From: Xenorhabdus bovienii
GTDB taxonomy: Bacteria; Pseudomonadota; Gammaproteobacteria; Enterobacterales; Enterobacteriaceae
NCBI RefSeq assembly: GCF_024721015.1
Contig: NZ_JANAIF010000002.1
Coordinates: 1-64,000 of the forward strand
Length of the DNA: 64,000 nucleotides
Direction of reading: 5' to 3'
Shown here one piece after another: positions 1 to 7,630 of this stretch. The notes under the pieces are model-generated. The model made no database searches. It saw nothing but the letters and a program-made list of their open reading frames with translations, and was not told the origin of the DNA. Made by a program: the position numbers and the translations under genes. The number at the start of each line of letters is the position of its first letter. Position 1 is the stretch's first letter.

Positions 1-117
1 GGTTTTTTGGCAACCCTTGCAATAATAACGAGGAAACCCGGCTTTACCTGCTCCATGTTTGCGTACCGGTTCGGTTTGGTTACAATACCGGCAAGCAACT
101 TCTATCGTCACCGTCAT
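1..117 (-). CDS. insA: IS1 InsA-like transposase subunit (5' part only)
   Basis: Thirty-nine codons are visible, starting at ATG 117-115 and running off the left edge. The peptide begins MTVTIEVACRYCNQTEPV and contains two CxxC pairs (CRYC and CKGC), the zinc-ribbon pattern of IS1 InsA N-termini, with the PRYYC segment between them. An AAGGGGAT ribosome binding site lies just upstream. In IS1, InsA binds the inverted repeats, and the InsAB' frameshift product is the transposase. Whether this copy is intact cannot be judged from the fragment. Confidence 0.8.
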   Translation of the reverse strand, partial: MTVTIEVACRYCNQTEPVRKHGAGKAGFPRYYCKGCQKT

Positions 118-175
118 TTTGAGATCCCCTTAAAAAGGCATAAGAATATCAGGTTAACGCTTTGGCGTCATGACC
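1..175 (-). mobile_element. IS1-family insertion sequence, terminal fragment
   Basis: The window begins inside an IS1-like element read on the minus strand. Two signs support this: an InsA-like zinc-ribbon reading frame runs off the left edge, and a terminal sequence at 175 (minus strand reading GGTCATGACGCCAAAGCG) resembles the IS1 end GGTGATGCTGCCAACTTA. The distance from this end to the insA start, about 58 bp, matches the IS1 arrangement, where insA starts near base 56. The other end and insB lie outside the window. The target duplication cannot be checked because only one end is visible. Confidence 0.8.
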
Positions 176-331
176 AAATATAATGGTGGAACGTGTAAAA
201 ATTAAGTGCAATAAAATATTATTGAAATAATTATATTACCATAATGGTATTTATTGTAGTTGATAGTGTTGAAAGCTTTTTCAAAGTAGTTTAACGTTTC
301 ATGCTTTATATGAATCTATCTAGGAATATTT

Positions 332-1489
332 ATGATACATAAGAATGTTATGCTATTGCTTGTCTTGGCTATTGCTGTCTTTGGAGTTATTACCACTGAG
401 GTAGCAGTAATCGGCCTACTACCACAATTAGGGTCACAACTTCACGTTACACCTACACAAGTCGGTTTTCTTGTCAGTATTTATGCTGTCATTGTTGCCA
501 TAACAGGGCCATTCATCACATTACTACTATCGCGATATAATAAAAAGCACATTCTTCTTACAATCCTTCTTATATTTGTTATCTCTAACCTTATCTATGC
601 CACAACAAGCAGCTTTAATTTAATCCTGTTCTTTAGAATATTGCCAGCATTGTTTCATGCCACTTTCTTTGCTGTGGCGCTCGTCGTCGCTGCCAATTCA
701 GTAGCTAAAGAGGAAAGCCCAAGAGCAGTGGCGAAAGTTTTCGCCGGGGTTGCTGTAGGATTGGTATTAGGCATGCCGGTTAGCTCGTTTATCGCAGAAC
801 ATTTATCATTAAGCGCTGCGTTTTATTTTGGTTCAATATCTTGTTTGCTCGCTTTTATAGGTATTTTATTCTTTATTCCTTCTTCTATCTCTACAAAAAA
901 AATTAACTTTTCCAGTCAATTAATTATATTACGCAATGGGAAATTATGGTTAACAATTGTTACAGTAACGGCCGTATTCTCTGCAATGTTCGCAAATTTT
1001 AGTTATATTGCAGACTATCTTGCTAAAATCACACGTCTTGATAATGACACTATTAGTGTATTTCTCGTTTTGTTTGGTGTTAGCGGAATATTTGGTAATT
1101 TTATTTTTAGCACCTTTCTACAAAAAAATGCTATAAAAACAACGAAGTTATATCCTATTTTGTTGACGTTACTATATGTTTTTATTTGGATTCTGGGTTT
1201 TTCCCCAATAGCTATATTTATATTGATTTTTTTTTGGGGAGCGTTACATTCAGCAGGGCTCGTTATCAGCCAAACATGGCTTATGAAGGAAGCCAATGAA
1301 GCACCTGAGTTTGCTAATAGTTTGTATATATCGTTTTCAAATTTAGGAATCACAGTAGGTGCCATGGTAGGTGGATGGGGAGTATCTTATTTAGGTGTCC
1401 ATTCCGTTGTTCTTATTAGTATCATATTTACGGTTACGGCATTTTTAAGCATCTATCTTAAGAGTAAAATAGATAATAATATTGGCTAG
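332..1489 (+). CDS. MFS transporter, DHA1 (AraJ/YdeA-like) exporter
   Basis: A 385-residue inner-membrane protein with about 12 hydrophobic segments along its whole length. The N-terminus (GVITTEVAVIGLLPQLG, then GFLVSIYAVIVAITGPF) has the pattern of the AraJ/YdeA/sugar-efflux branch of the DHA1 family, drug or metabolite:H+ antiporters. The substrate cannot be told from sequence. AGGAA precedes the ATG at good spacing. The gene stands alone, between an IS1 end and a degraded gene, and is visibly richer in A+T than the siderophore genes that follow, which suggests acquisition. A hairpin at 1526-1551 follows it. Confidence 0.75.
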   Translation: MIHKNVMLLLVLAIAVFGVITTEVAVIGLLPQLGSQLHVTPTQVGFLVSIYAVIVAITGPFITLLLSRYNKKHILLTILLIFVISNLIYATTSSFNLILFFRILPALFHATFFAVALVVAANSVAKEESPRAVAKVFAGVAVGLVLGMPVSSFIAEHLSLSAAFYFGSISCLLAFIGILFFIPSSISTKKINFSSQLIILRNGKLWLTIVTVTAVFSAMFANFSYIADYLAKITRLDNDTISVFLVLFGVSGIFGNFIFSTFLQKNAIKTTKLYPILLTLLYVFIWILGFSPIAIFILIFFWGALHSAGLVISQTWLMKEANEAPEFANSLYISFSNLGITVGAMVGGWGVSYLGVHSVVLISIIFTVTAFLSIYLKSKIDNNIG

Positions 1490-1525
1490 ACTCTGGACAA
1501 TAGTGAGGATAATGTTCAACAAATC

Positions 1526-1551
1526 GAGTAGGGTGAAACGTTACCCTACTC
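1526..1551 (+). terminator. hairpin downstream of the MFS gene
   Basis: GAGTAGGGT at 1526-1534 pairs perfectly with ACCCTACTC at 1543-1551 around an 8-base loop. It lies 37 bases after the exporter stop codon and could terminate transcription from either side. It lacks a clear T-tract, so it is only a candidate. Confidence 0.45.
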
Positions 1552-1585
1552 TGTCAAGATAGGTGGTGCTTCCATTAAAAAACAT

Positions 1586-1952
1586 TTATGGACACTGACT
1601 CAATTCAAGTGGGTGCATAAAATTTTCGGTCACGTATTTACCCTCATTATACGTGAGAAACAACGGGATGAATACGTGACCTAAATTCGCTTCATGGCAA
1701 TCAGCCCTGTAAGAGCGATTAAAAAGGACATGCCAATAAAGGAGCAAACCAATCATCGCAAACAGACCAGACAATAATCCGGATGCAGCTTCAGCAGTGT
1801 TGGCCAACGTTGAAAATGCACCAAAGCTCTTGCCGATATCCTCACTTCGGGAAAAAGACTGAATGGTGGAAACCAGGGTGATATCAACATCGCGGTCCGC
1901 TATGGAATTAATGGATAACCCTTTGTAAAAGTTGACCCTATTTAATGGTAAT
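1586..1952 (-). pseudogene. remnant of a membrane-protein gene, 5' end missing
   Basis: An open minus-strand frame ends at 1586. It reads from a TGA near 1953 through ...INSIADRDVDITLVSTIQS, ..SRSEDIGKSFGAFSTLAN.., a hydrophobic stretch (GLLSGLFAMIGLLLYW) and a C-terminal tail. No ATG with a ribosome site precedes the conserved-looking part; the only internal start is a TTG at 1807 giving 73 residues. It therefore looks like the 3' part of a gene that lost its beginning. The ADRDVDI/SRSEDIGKSFGAF text reminds me of small membrane proteins of IncI-type conjugation regions, but that is a weak recollection and not an assignment. The position beside an IS1 end fits decay of mobile DNA. Confidence 0.35.
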
Positions 1953-2101
1953 AATTCCCATTTTCATTTATGGTTGCGCAATGTGTCCCTTACTTCTGGA
2001 TAAAATGTACTCTTTCCCTTTATTCAAATAGGTCGAATGAAAGTTTTGGGTATTCCCATGCCAGAATTCCATTTACGCTCTGATGATTAAGGAAATTAAA
2101 A

Positions 2102-3148
2102 ATGCAGTGCAAATTTACTTTTTCCTATTACCGATTAATCACCGTTATTTTTGCTTTTATCGCACTAATTCTTACCAGTGGCTGCGATGAAAAATCGACA
2201 GAAATCAAAACCGAACAGCCTCAATCTTCAGGGGAAACCACCAGCATGGCGGGTTGGCCACGAACCTTCGAAACAGTAAAAGGCCCTCTCACATTAACAC
2301 AGCCACCTAAGCGTATTGTTTCTACCAGCGTGACGCTTAGTGGCACTTTGCTGGCTATCAATGCCCCTTTAATCGCTTCAGGCGCAACAGGCCCAAATAC
2401 TGATGTGGCTGATAGCCAAGGCTTTTTTATTCAATGGGCCAAAGTCGCTTATGAACGTGGTGTAAAGCTTCTCTATATCAGTGAACCCAATGCCGAAGCT
2501 GTTGCGGCTATGGTGCCAGATCTGATTGTTATTTCAGCGACGGGAGGGGATTCAGCCATGAAACTGTATGAACAACTCTCAACCATTGCCCCCATACTGG
2601 TTATTGATTATGGCGATAAGAGCTGGCAACAGCTTGCCCTGCAACTTGGGCAAATAACCGGGAATGAAGCTGGTGCCGGGGAAATCATCGCGCGCTTTGA
2701 GCAACGTTTGCAGAAAGTGAAACAAGATATCACCTTACCCCCGAATCCTGTTTCTGCATTTGTCTATTATGCTGATGGGAGAGGTGTCAATCTTTGGACG
2801 CCATCATCTGCGCAAGGGCAATTACTGCATCAATTAGGTTTTACACTCGCCACATTACCGACCAGCCTGAAAACAGAAACCAGTATGGGCAAACGTGAAG
2901 ATATCATTCAGCTTTCTGCTGAAGGGTTAGCAGATGGTTTAAACGGCCAATCCTTTATGCTGTTCGCTACCAATGACAGCACAATTCAAGCTGTGAATGC
3001 TAACCCTTTTTTACAGCACCTGCCTGCTGTCAGCACCCAACGCCTCTATGCGATGGGGCCGGATACTTTCCGCTTAGACTATTACAGTGCAAACAATATG
3101 CTTGATCGCATTGAACACTATTTCTCAAATCAAGAATTAAAAAATTAG
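2102..3148 (+). CDS. fepB: ferric-catecholate ABC transporter substrate-binding protein
   Basis: A 348-residue periplasmic binding protein of the FepB family. Long blocks match E. coli FepB as I remember it: [64 protein letters not shown] and [10 protein letters not shown]. It should carry the ferric siderophore from the outer-membrane receptor to FepD/FepG. The N-terminus has a hydrophobic stretch ending in LTSGC with Cys at residue 28, a possible lipobox, so it may be membrane-anchored, unlike soluble E. coli FepB. It lies tail to tail with entS, as a single-gene unit. Confidence 0.93.
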   Translation: MQCKFTFSYYRLITVIFAFIALILTSGCDEKSTEIKTEQPQSSGETTSMAGWPRTFETVKGPLTLTQPPKRIVSTSVTLSGTLLAINAPLIASGATGPNTDVADSQGFFIQWAKVAYERGVKLLYISEPNAEAVAAMVPDLIVISATGGDSAMKLYEQLSTIAPILVIDYGDKSWQQLALQLGQITGNEAGAGEIIARFEQRLQKVKQDITLPPNPVSAFVYYADGRGVNLWTPSSAQGQLLHQLGFTLATLPTSLKTETSMGKREDIIQLSAEGLADGLNGQSFMLFATNDSTIQAVNANPFLQHLPAVSTQRLYAMGPDTFRLDYYSANNMLDRIEHYFSNQELKN

Positions 3149-3182
3149 CCGGTTCAAAAAAACAAAGATTGCTGCATCATAT

Positions 3183-4448
3183 TCACTTTTCAGAGGCACC
3201 GCCCTCTAATGATGCGGCATTATCATGCAGAGTAGAATGGCGCAGAGGTTTTACCAATGCTGCAAGCAATAGACAGGTAATTGCCGCAAAAGAACCAAAC
3301 GAAAGCGCCGTTATGAGAGGAGATAACAGGCGTCCCATTACGCCTAATCCCAATGCTCCCAAGGAATCACCGGTAACATCCTGTGCTGTGACAAAACTAT
3401 TTACCCGCCCCAATAAGTGATCCGGTGTATGACTTTGGATGAGTGTAAACTGCAATAAGGAAGCAAAAGCATTCAGGTAGCCATAACACACCAATGCGAG
3501 TAATGCCGGGACAATATGCGTCATGACACCGAGCAGGGATAATGCGAGGAAAGAGCCCAGCGCAAAAATAATAAGTAAAAGACCGGGTCGGGCGCTTCGT
3601 CCTATCCAGCCACTGGTAAATGCTCCTAGCATGGCACCCAGAGGAACGGCTGAATACATCAAACCTGTCGCGGAAGGACCTTGGTGATAAACCTCTTGAG
3701 ATAACGCAGGGAAAAGGATGCGAACTGCCCCCGCCATGCTGATCAACATACCGATTAATATCACACTGCCTACGATTTTATGCTGACAGACAAATCGGAC
3801 ACCACTCACTAACGCTCTGAGTGGATGCTCTTGCAGGGTTGACTGTGGCTTCATCTTGGGCAGTCTCACCAGCGGGATCAGTGTAGCCAAAGTCCCTGCA
3901 GCGGCAATGGCAAAGTTCCAGCCCGGTCCGCTGGCAACGATAATAAGACCCCCTAATGCGGGGGAAAGAATAGCACCAATGCGAACCGTGATCATACTCA
4001 AGGCACCCGCCGCAGCCAGATTTTCCCGGCCAACTAAGTTTGGGATCGCCGCCATTAAAGCGGTCATGCCTAAAGCGCCAAAGAACCCATCCCAGACGGA
4101 AAGGAAATAGAGTACAAACAGTGAAGGGGAATCCAAAAACGCATTAAAACTCAATGCAACAAAACCCAAGCCACAAGTGCCTCGGGCAAACAGAATCAGT
4201 TTACGCCTGTCATAGCGGTCGGCCAGTATTCCGCCCAGCATCAATCCGATAAACATGCCGATCCCATCTAATGCCACCACGATCCCTACCTGCAAGGTAG
4301 AACCGGTCAGAAACTGCATTTGAACTGGGACACCCACTGTCAGCATGCCTAATGCAAAAACAGATAGCATACGGGCGATAAAGATAGCGCGGAAGTGTGC
4401 ATTATTTTTAAGTAAACTGAAGTCCAGCAGGATTGATGACTTAGCCAT
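3183..4448 (-). CDS. entS: enterobactin-type siderophore exporter, MFS
   Basis: A 421-residue 12-TM MFS protein of the EntS family. It exports the finished catecholate siderophore across the inner membrane. Family signatures include the N-terminal LLKNNAHFRAIFIARMLSVF block, GVPVQMQFLTGSTLQVG, LADRYDRRKLILFARGTCG and VWDGFFGALG. The start at 4448 is supported by alignment with the E. coli N-terminus (SLLKTHPAFRAVFLARF). It is divergent from fepD, the same arrangement as in E. coli, and shares a 168-bp promoter region holding Fur-like boxes. Confidence 0.93.
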   Translation of the reverse strand: MAKSSILLDFSLLKNNAHFRAIFIARMLSVFALGMLTVGVPVQMQFLTGSTLQVGIVVALDGIGMFIGLMLGGILADRYDRRKLILFARGTCGLGFVALSFNAFLDSPSLFVLYFLSVWDGFFGALGMTALMAAIPNLVGRENLAAAGALSMITVRIGAILSPALGGLIIVASGPGWNFAIAAAGTLATLIPLVRLPKMKPQSTLQEHPLRALVSGVRFVCQHKIVGSVILIGMLISMAGAVRILFPALSQEVYHQGPSATGLMYSAVPLGAMLGAFTSGWIGRSARPGLLLIIFALGSFLALSLLGVMTHIVPALLALVCYGYLNAFASLLQFTLIQSHTPDHLLGRVNSFVTAQDVTGDSLGALGLGVMGRLLSPLITALSFGSFAAITCLLLAALVKPLRHSTLHDNAASLEGGASEK

Positions 4449-4554
4449 GATGCTCCATGCAATACGTAAACAGGAATTGAAATAAGTGATCTTCGCAGCT
4501 TAATTGCCGCAATATAAATATGTTTCCAGAAAAAGCTGTGCTAGCATATCGACC

Positions 4555-4591
4555 GTTAATGATAATGGCAATACAAATGATTATCACAATC
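4555..4591. promoter_or_regulatory. two adjacent Fur-like boxes, entS/fepD
   Basis: In the divergent entS-fepD gap, 4555-4573 and 4573-4591 each match the 19-bp Fur consensus GATAATGATAATCATTATC at about 13 positions by hand count. The cores are AATGATAAT and ATGATTATCA. The E. coli entS/fepD region has a bidirectional Fur-repressed promoter, so iron repression of both genes is expected here. Fur binding itself is inferred. Confidence 0.7.
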
Positions 4592-4616
4592 AATAACGAA
4601 TGGAGTCTTTCCGGTT

Positions 4617-5663
4617 ATGCCTGCTGCCCCAATGCATCGTGAGATAACCTCTTCAAAACCCTTGCCTCAATTTCATACTTATCGCACCCGTCGGTTAACA
4701 GGCCCCATAATCTGTTTATTACTCCTCATTATTTTTTCTATAGCGAGTCTGTTATTAGGCAGTAAATATATTGCCCCTGAGACCGTCTGGAATAGTTTAA
4801 CCGGTGAGCTGCATAACAATGAGAGCATCATTATTCTCGAATCGCGCCTGCCTCGTACCCTTGTCGGTATTTTGGTCGGGATGGCATTAGGTGGCGCGGG
4901 GGCATTAATTCAGGCACTGACACGTAACCCTCTGGCAGACCCGGGTATACTGGGCGTCAACGCAGGAGCCAGCTTTGCCATCGTAGTGGCAATCACATTA
5001 TTTGGTTTAAGCAGTGTTATGGCAAAAGTTAGCGTGGCCTGTCTGGGCGCTTTTCTTGCCAGCCTGGCGGTCTGGTTAATCAGCATGCAGTCTGGTGATA
5101 AATCCAATCCTGTTCGCTTAACACTGTCGGGAGTCGCGATCAGCGCCCTGTTAACCGGGGTAACAACCAATATTGCCCTGCTCAATCCTTCAACTTTCGA
5201 TCAATTACGCATCTGGCAGGCGGGTACGCTGGATATCCGATCTTTACAGGTTACTCTCCTTGTTGCTCCGCTCATTCTTATCGGTTGTGCGCTCACCTTA
5301 TTGATTTCAAGGCCGCTCAATACGTTGAGTATGGGGGAAGAAATCGCAACAACATTAGGCGTCAAAATCCTCTGGGTAAAAGTTTCAGCCATCATAGCCA
5401 TTATGCTGCTATGTGGAACGGCAACCGCATTGGCTGGCCCGATCGGGTTTGTTGGATTGATGATCCCACATATCGCGCGCTGGTGGTGTGGCCCAGACCA
5501 GCGCTGGATCATTCTGCATTCATTACTCATGGCTCCGGTGTTATTACTTAGTGCAGATATCGTCGGGCGTTTATTGGTTGCCGGTGAGCTGCGCGTATCA
5601 ATCGTCACGGCCTTTATTGGTGCGCCCGTGCTGATCTGGCAGGTACGTAAGCGTAAATACTGA
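4617..5663 (+). CDS. fepD: ferric siderophore ABC permease FepD
   Basis: A 348-residue permease of the FecCD/BtuC family with about nine to ten TM segments. Typical text includes ESRLPRTLVGILVGMALGGAGALIQALTRNPLADPGILG and the cytoplasmic coupling region SMGEEIATTLGVKI. The C-terminal block GPIGFVGLMIPHIAR is the family signature. With FepG it forms the inner-membrane channel. A GGAG lies 11 bases before the ATG. The first 25 residues form an uncharged to basic leader longer than in E. coli FepD; an internal start cannot be excluded. It is followed after 16 bp by fepG. Confidence 0.93.
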   Translation: MPAAPMHREITSSKPLPQFHTYRTRRLTGPIICLLLLIIFSIASLLLGSKYIAPETVWNSLTGELHNNESIIILESRLPRTLVGILVGMALGGAGALIQALTRNPLADPGILGVNAGASFAIVVAITLFGLSSVMAKVSVACLGAFLASLAVWLISMQSGDKSNPVRLTLSGVAISALLTGVTTNIALLNPSTFDQLRIWQAGTLDIRSLQVTLLVAPLILIGCALTLLISRPLNTLSMGEEIATTLGVKILWVKVSAIIAIMLLCGTATALAGPIGFVGLMIPHIARWWCGPDQRWIILHSLLMAPVLLLSADIVGRLLVAGELRVSIVTAFIGAPVLIWQVRKRKY

Positions 5664-5679
5664 GCAGGAGACAGATTTC

Positions 5680-6711
5680 ATGCCGAAAATGTTGCAAGTC
5701 GGGCATCCAGAAGGGTGGATAAATGGCCGCATTCCCCTTCGGGTTCTACTGGTGAATATTCTCCAGCTATTTTTAATTATGTTATTAGCACTGTTCGCTG
5801 TTTATTACGGAACGCTGAAACTTTCCTTCTGGCAAATCTGGCAGGCTTTTCAAGGTGAAGGTGATCCCGGCATTATTGCTGTCGTCACGCAATGGCGAGC
5901 GCCCCGTGTTGCCATTGCGCTGGTGGTCGGAGCCGCACTGGCGATAAGTGGCGCCATCTTTCAGTCTGTCATCCGCAACCCTTTGGGCAGCCCCGATATT
6001 ATGGGGTTCAGTACCGGCGCGTGGACTGGCGTACTGATTACTCTGATTTTTCTAAATGGCGGTTATTATCAAATGACCCTGGGCGCGCTGATCGGCGGTT
6101 CATTAACTGCTGCTTTAATTTATTTATTCGCCTGGCGCCAGGGTATCCACGGTTTCCGCCTGATTATTGTGGGGATTGCTATCAGTGCCATGCTGACAGC
6201 GGTCAATACTTGGCTTATCGTAACGGGTTCGCTGGAACATGTCATGAGTGCAGCACTTTGGGGCAATGGTTCGCTTAACGGCATCACCTGGCAAAAATCG
6301 GCCTCAGCCCTGTTTGTTATTCCTTTGCTTACTTTCGGCGCTTTTGCTTTGGCAAAGTCGCTGAAAATAATGGAAATGGGGGATGATAAAGCCAGCGCCT
6401 TGGGCTGTAATGTTGAAACTAACCGTATGCAGCTTATTCTCTATGGCATCCTTCTGACTGCTGTCGTGACGGCAACGACAGGCCCGATATCCTTTATTTC
6501 CCTTGCTGCACCGCAAATTGCCCGAAGATTAACAGGTACAAGTTATGTTCCTCTGTTTTCTGCTGCCATGACAGGTGCCTTGCTATTGTTAACTGCTGAT
6601 TTAGTTGCGCAGCATACTTTTTCAAATGTGCAGCTACCTGTGGGTGCTGTCACCGTCAGTATTGGTGGTATCTACCTTATTTGGCTTCTTATTCGGGAAG
6701 CTCGCCAATAA
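5680..6711 (+). CDS. fepG: ferric siderophore ABC permease FepG
   Basis: A 343-residue FecCD-family permease, partner of FepD. The diagnostic blocks are QWRAPRVAIALVVGAALAISGAIFQSVIRNPLGSPDIMGFSTGAW, the ALWGNGSLNG segment, EMGDDKASALGCNVE and GPISFISLAAPQIARR. It starts 16 bp after fepD behind CAGGAGAC, and 36 bp before fepC, so the three genes form one operon under the Fur-like boxes at 4555-4591. Confidence 0.93.
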   Translation: MPKMLQVGHPEGWINGRIPLRVLLVNILQLFLIMLLALFAVYYGTLKLSFWQIWQAFQGEGDPGIIAVVTQWRAPRVAIALVVGAALAISGAIFQSVIRNPLGSPDIMGFSTGAWTGVLITLIFLNGGYYQMTLGALIGGSLTAALIYLFAWRQGIHGFRLIIVGIAISAMLTAVNTWLIVTGSLEHVMSAALWGNGSLNGITWQKSASALFVIPLLTFGAFALAKSLKIMEMGDDKASALGCNVETNRMQLILYGILLTAVVTATTGPISFISLAAPQIARRLTGTSYVPLFSAAMTGALLLLTADLVAQHTFSNVQLPVGAVTVSIGGIYLIWLLIREARQ

Positions 6712-6747
6712 TGCCAATCATACAGTAAACAGAAAGAGTAATTATCG

Positions 6748-7551
6748 ATGACATATCGCCTCAGCGCTTCACATTTGACATTAGGCTATGAACGAAAAAT
6801 TATTACTGAAGATTTAAGTATCAGTATTCCGGATAAACAGTTCAGCGTAATCATTGGCCCAAATGCCTGCGGCAAATCTACGTTACTGCGTGCGCTTTGT
6901 CGTTTACTGAAGCCCCATCACGGTCATATTTTGCTGGATGGAAAAGATATTCAACAAATACCGACTAAGGCATTGGCACGTCAGTTAGGTTTACTGCCCC
7001 AGCAAGCGATAGTGCCGGAAAATATCACGGTTTCCGAGCTAGTCGCCCGTGGCCGCTATCCCCATCAAAGCCTGCTGCGCCAATGGAGTCTGGATGATAG
7101 AACTGCCGTGGCTCAGGCGATGAAAGCCACAGGGATTGCACAATTAGCTGAACGCTATGTTGATGAATTATCAGGAGGGCAGAAGCAGCGTGTCTGGGTA
7201 GCTATGGTATTAGCCCAGCAAACTCCTTTACTGTTTCTTGATGAACCAACAACCTGGCTCGATATTGCTCATCAAATTGACCTGCTGGATCTTTTCCTGC
7301 AACTTAATCAGGAAAGCAGCCACACCCTTGTTTCAGTGCTGCATGATATTAATCAGGCATGCCGCTATGCGGATCATTTAATCGTCATGCAGGCAGGGCA
7401 GATTGTTACACAGGGTAAGCCTCAGGATATTATCAGTACAGAACTTATCAAATCGGTGTTTGGCTTATCTTGTGTTGTCATTGAAGATCCGGTTTCCCAC
7501 ACGCCCCTGATTATTCCCTGCGGCCGCTACCATTCGGTAAAAGACATTTAA
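6748..7551 (+). CDS. fepC: ferric siderophore ABC transporter ATPase
   Basis: A 267-residue ABC ATPase that powers FepDG. Visible motifs are Walker A GPNACGKST at residues 37-45, the Q-loop region LLPQQA near 90, signature LSGGQ at 141-145, Walker B LLFLDEP near 161-167 and the H-loop in SVLHDIN. The family text ELVARGRYPHQSLL is typical of iron-siderophore importers. It is the last gene of fepDGC and ends at a terminator shared with the convergent NRPS gene. Confidence 0.95.
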   Translation: MTYRLSASHLTLGYERKIITEDLSISIPDKQFSVIIGPNACGKSTLLRALCRLLKPHHGHILLDGKDIQQIPTKALARQLGLLPQQAIVPENITVSELVARGRYPHQSLLRQWSLDDRTAVAQAMKATGIAQLAERYVDELSGGQKQRVWVAMVLAQQTPLLFLDEPTTWLDIAHQIDLLDLFLQLNQESSHTLVSVLHDINQACRYADHLIVMQAGQIVTQGKPQDIISTELIKSVFGLSCVVIEDPVSHTPLIIPCGRYHSVKDI

Positions 7552-7565
7552 AAACCGTTAAAAAG

Positions 7566-7603
7566 AAAAAATCCCATCACTAATGAATGATGACGGGATT
7601 TTT
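7566..7603. terminator. bidirectional terminator between fepC and the NRPS
   Basis: AAAAATCCC pairs with GGGATTTTT around a partly paired loop. The stem is flanked by A and T runs, so it reads as a rho-independent terminator in both directions. It sits between the fepC stop at 7551 and the convergent NRPS stop at 7631. Confidence 0.85.
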
Positions 7604-7630
7604 AGGTAATGTTTCAAGCTAGGTATTTTT

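Larger units (their letters stand above)
1490..2101. other. gap between MFS gene and fepB
   Basis: This stretch holds the hairpin at 1526-1551 and the gene remnant on the minus strand. The last 150 bases before fepB carry no recognisable Fur box. AAGGAAATT upstream of the fepB ATG is the likely ribosome site. Confidence 0.5.

Noticed and set aside
3169-3420. 83-residue plus-strand frame over entS
   Set aside because: Lies opposite the C-terminus of entS and has no family resemblance.
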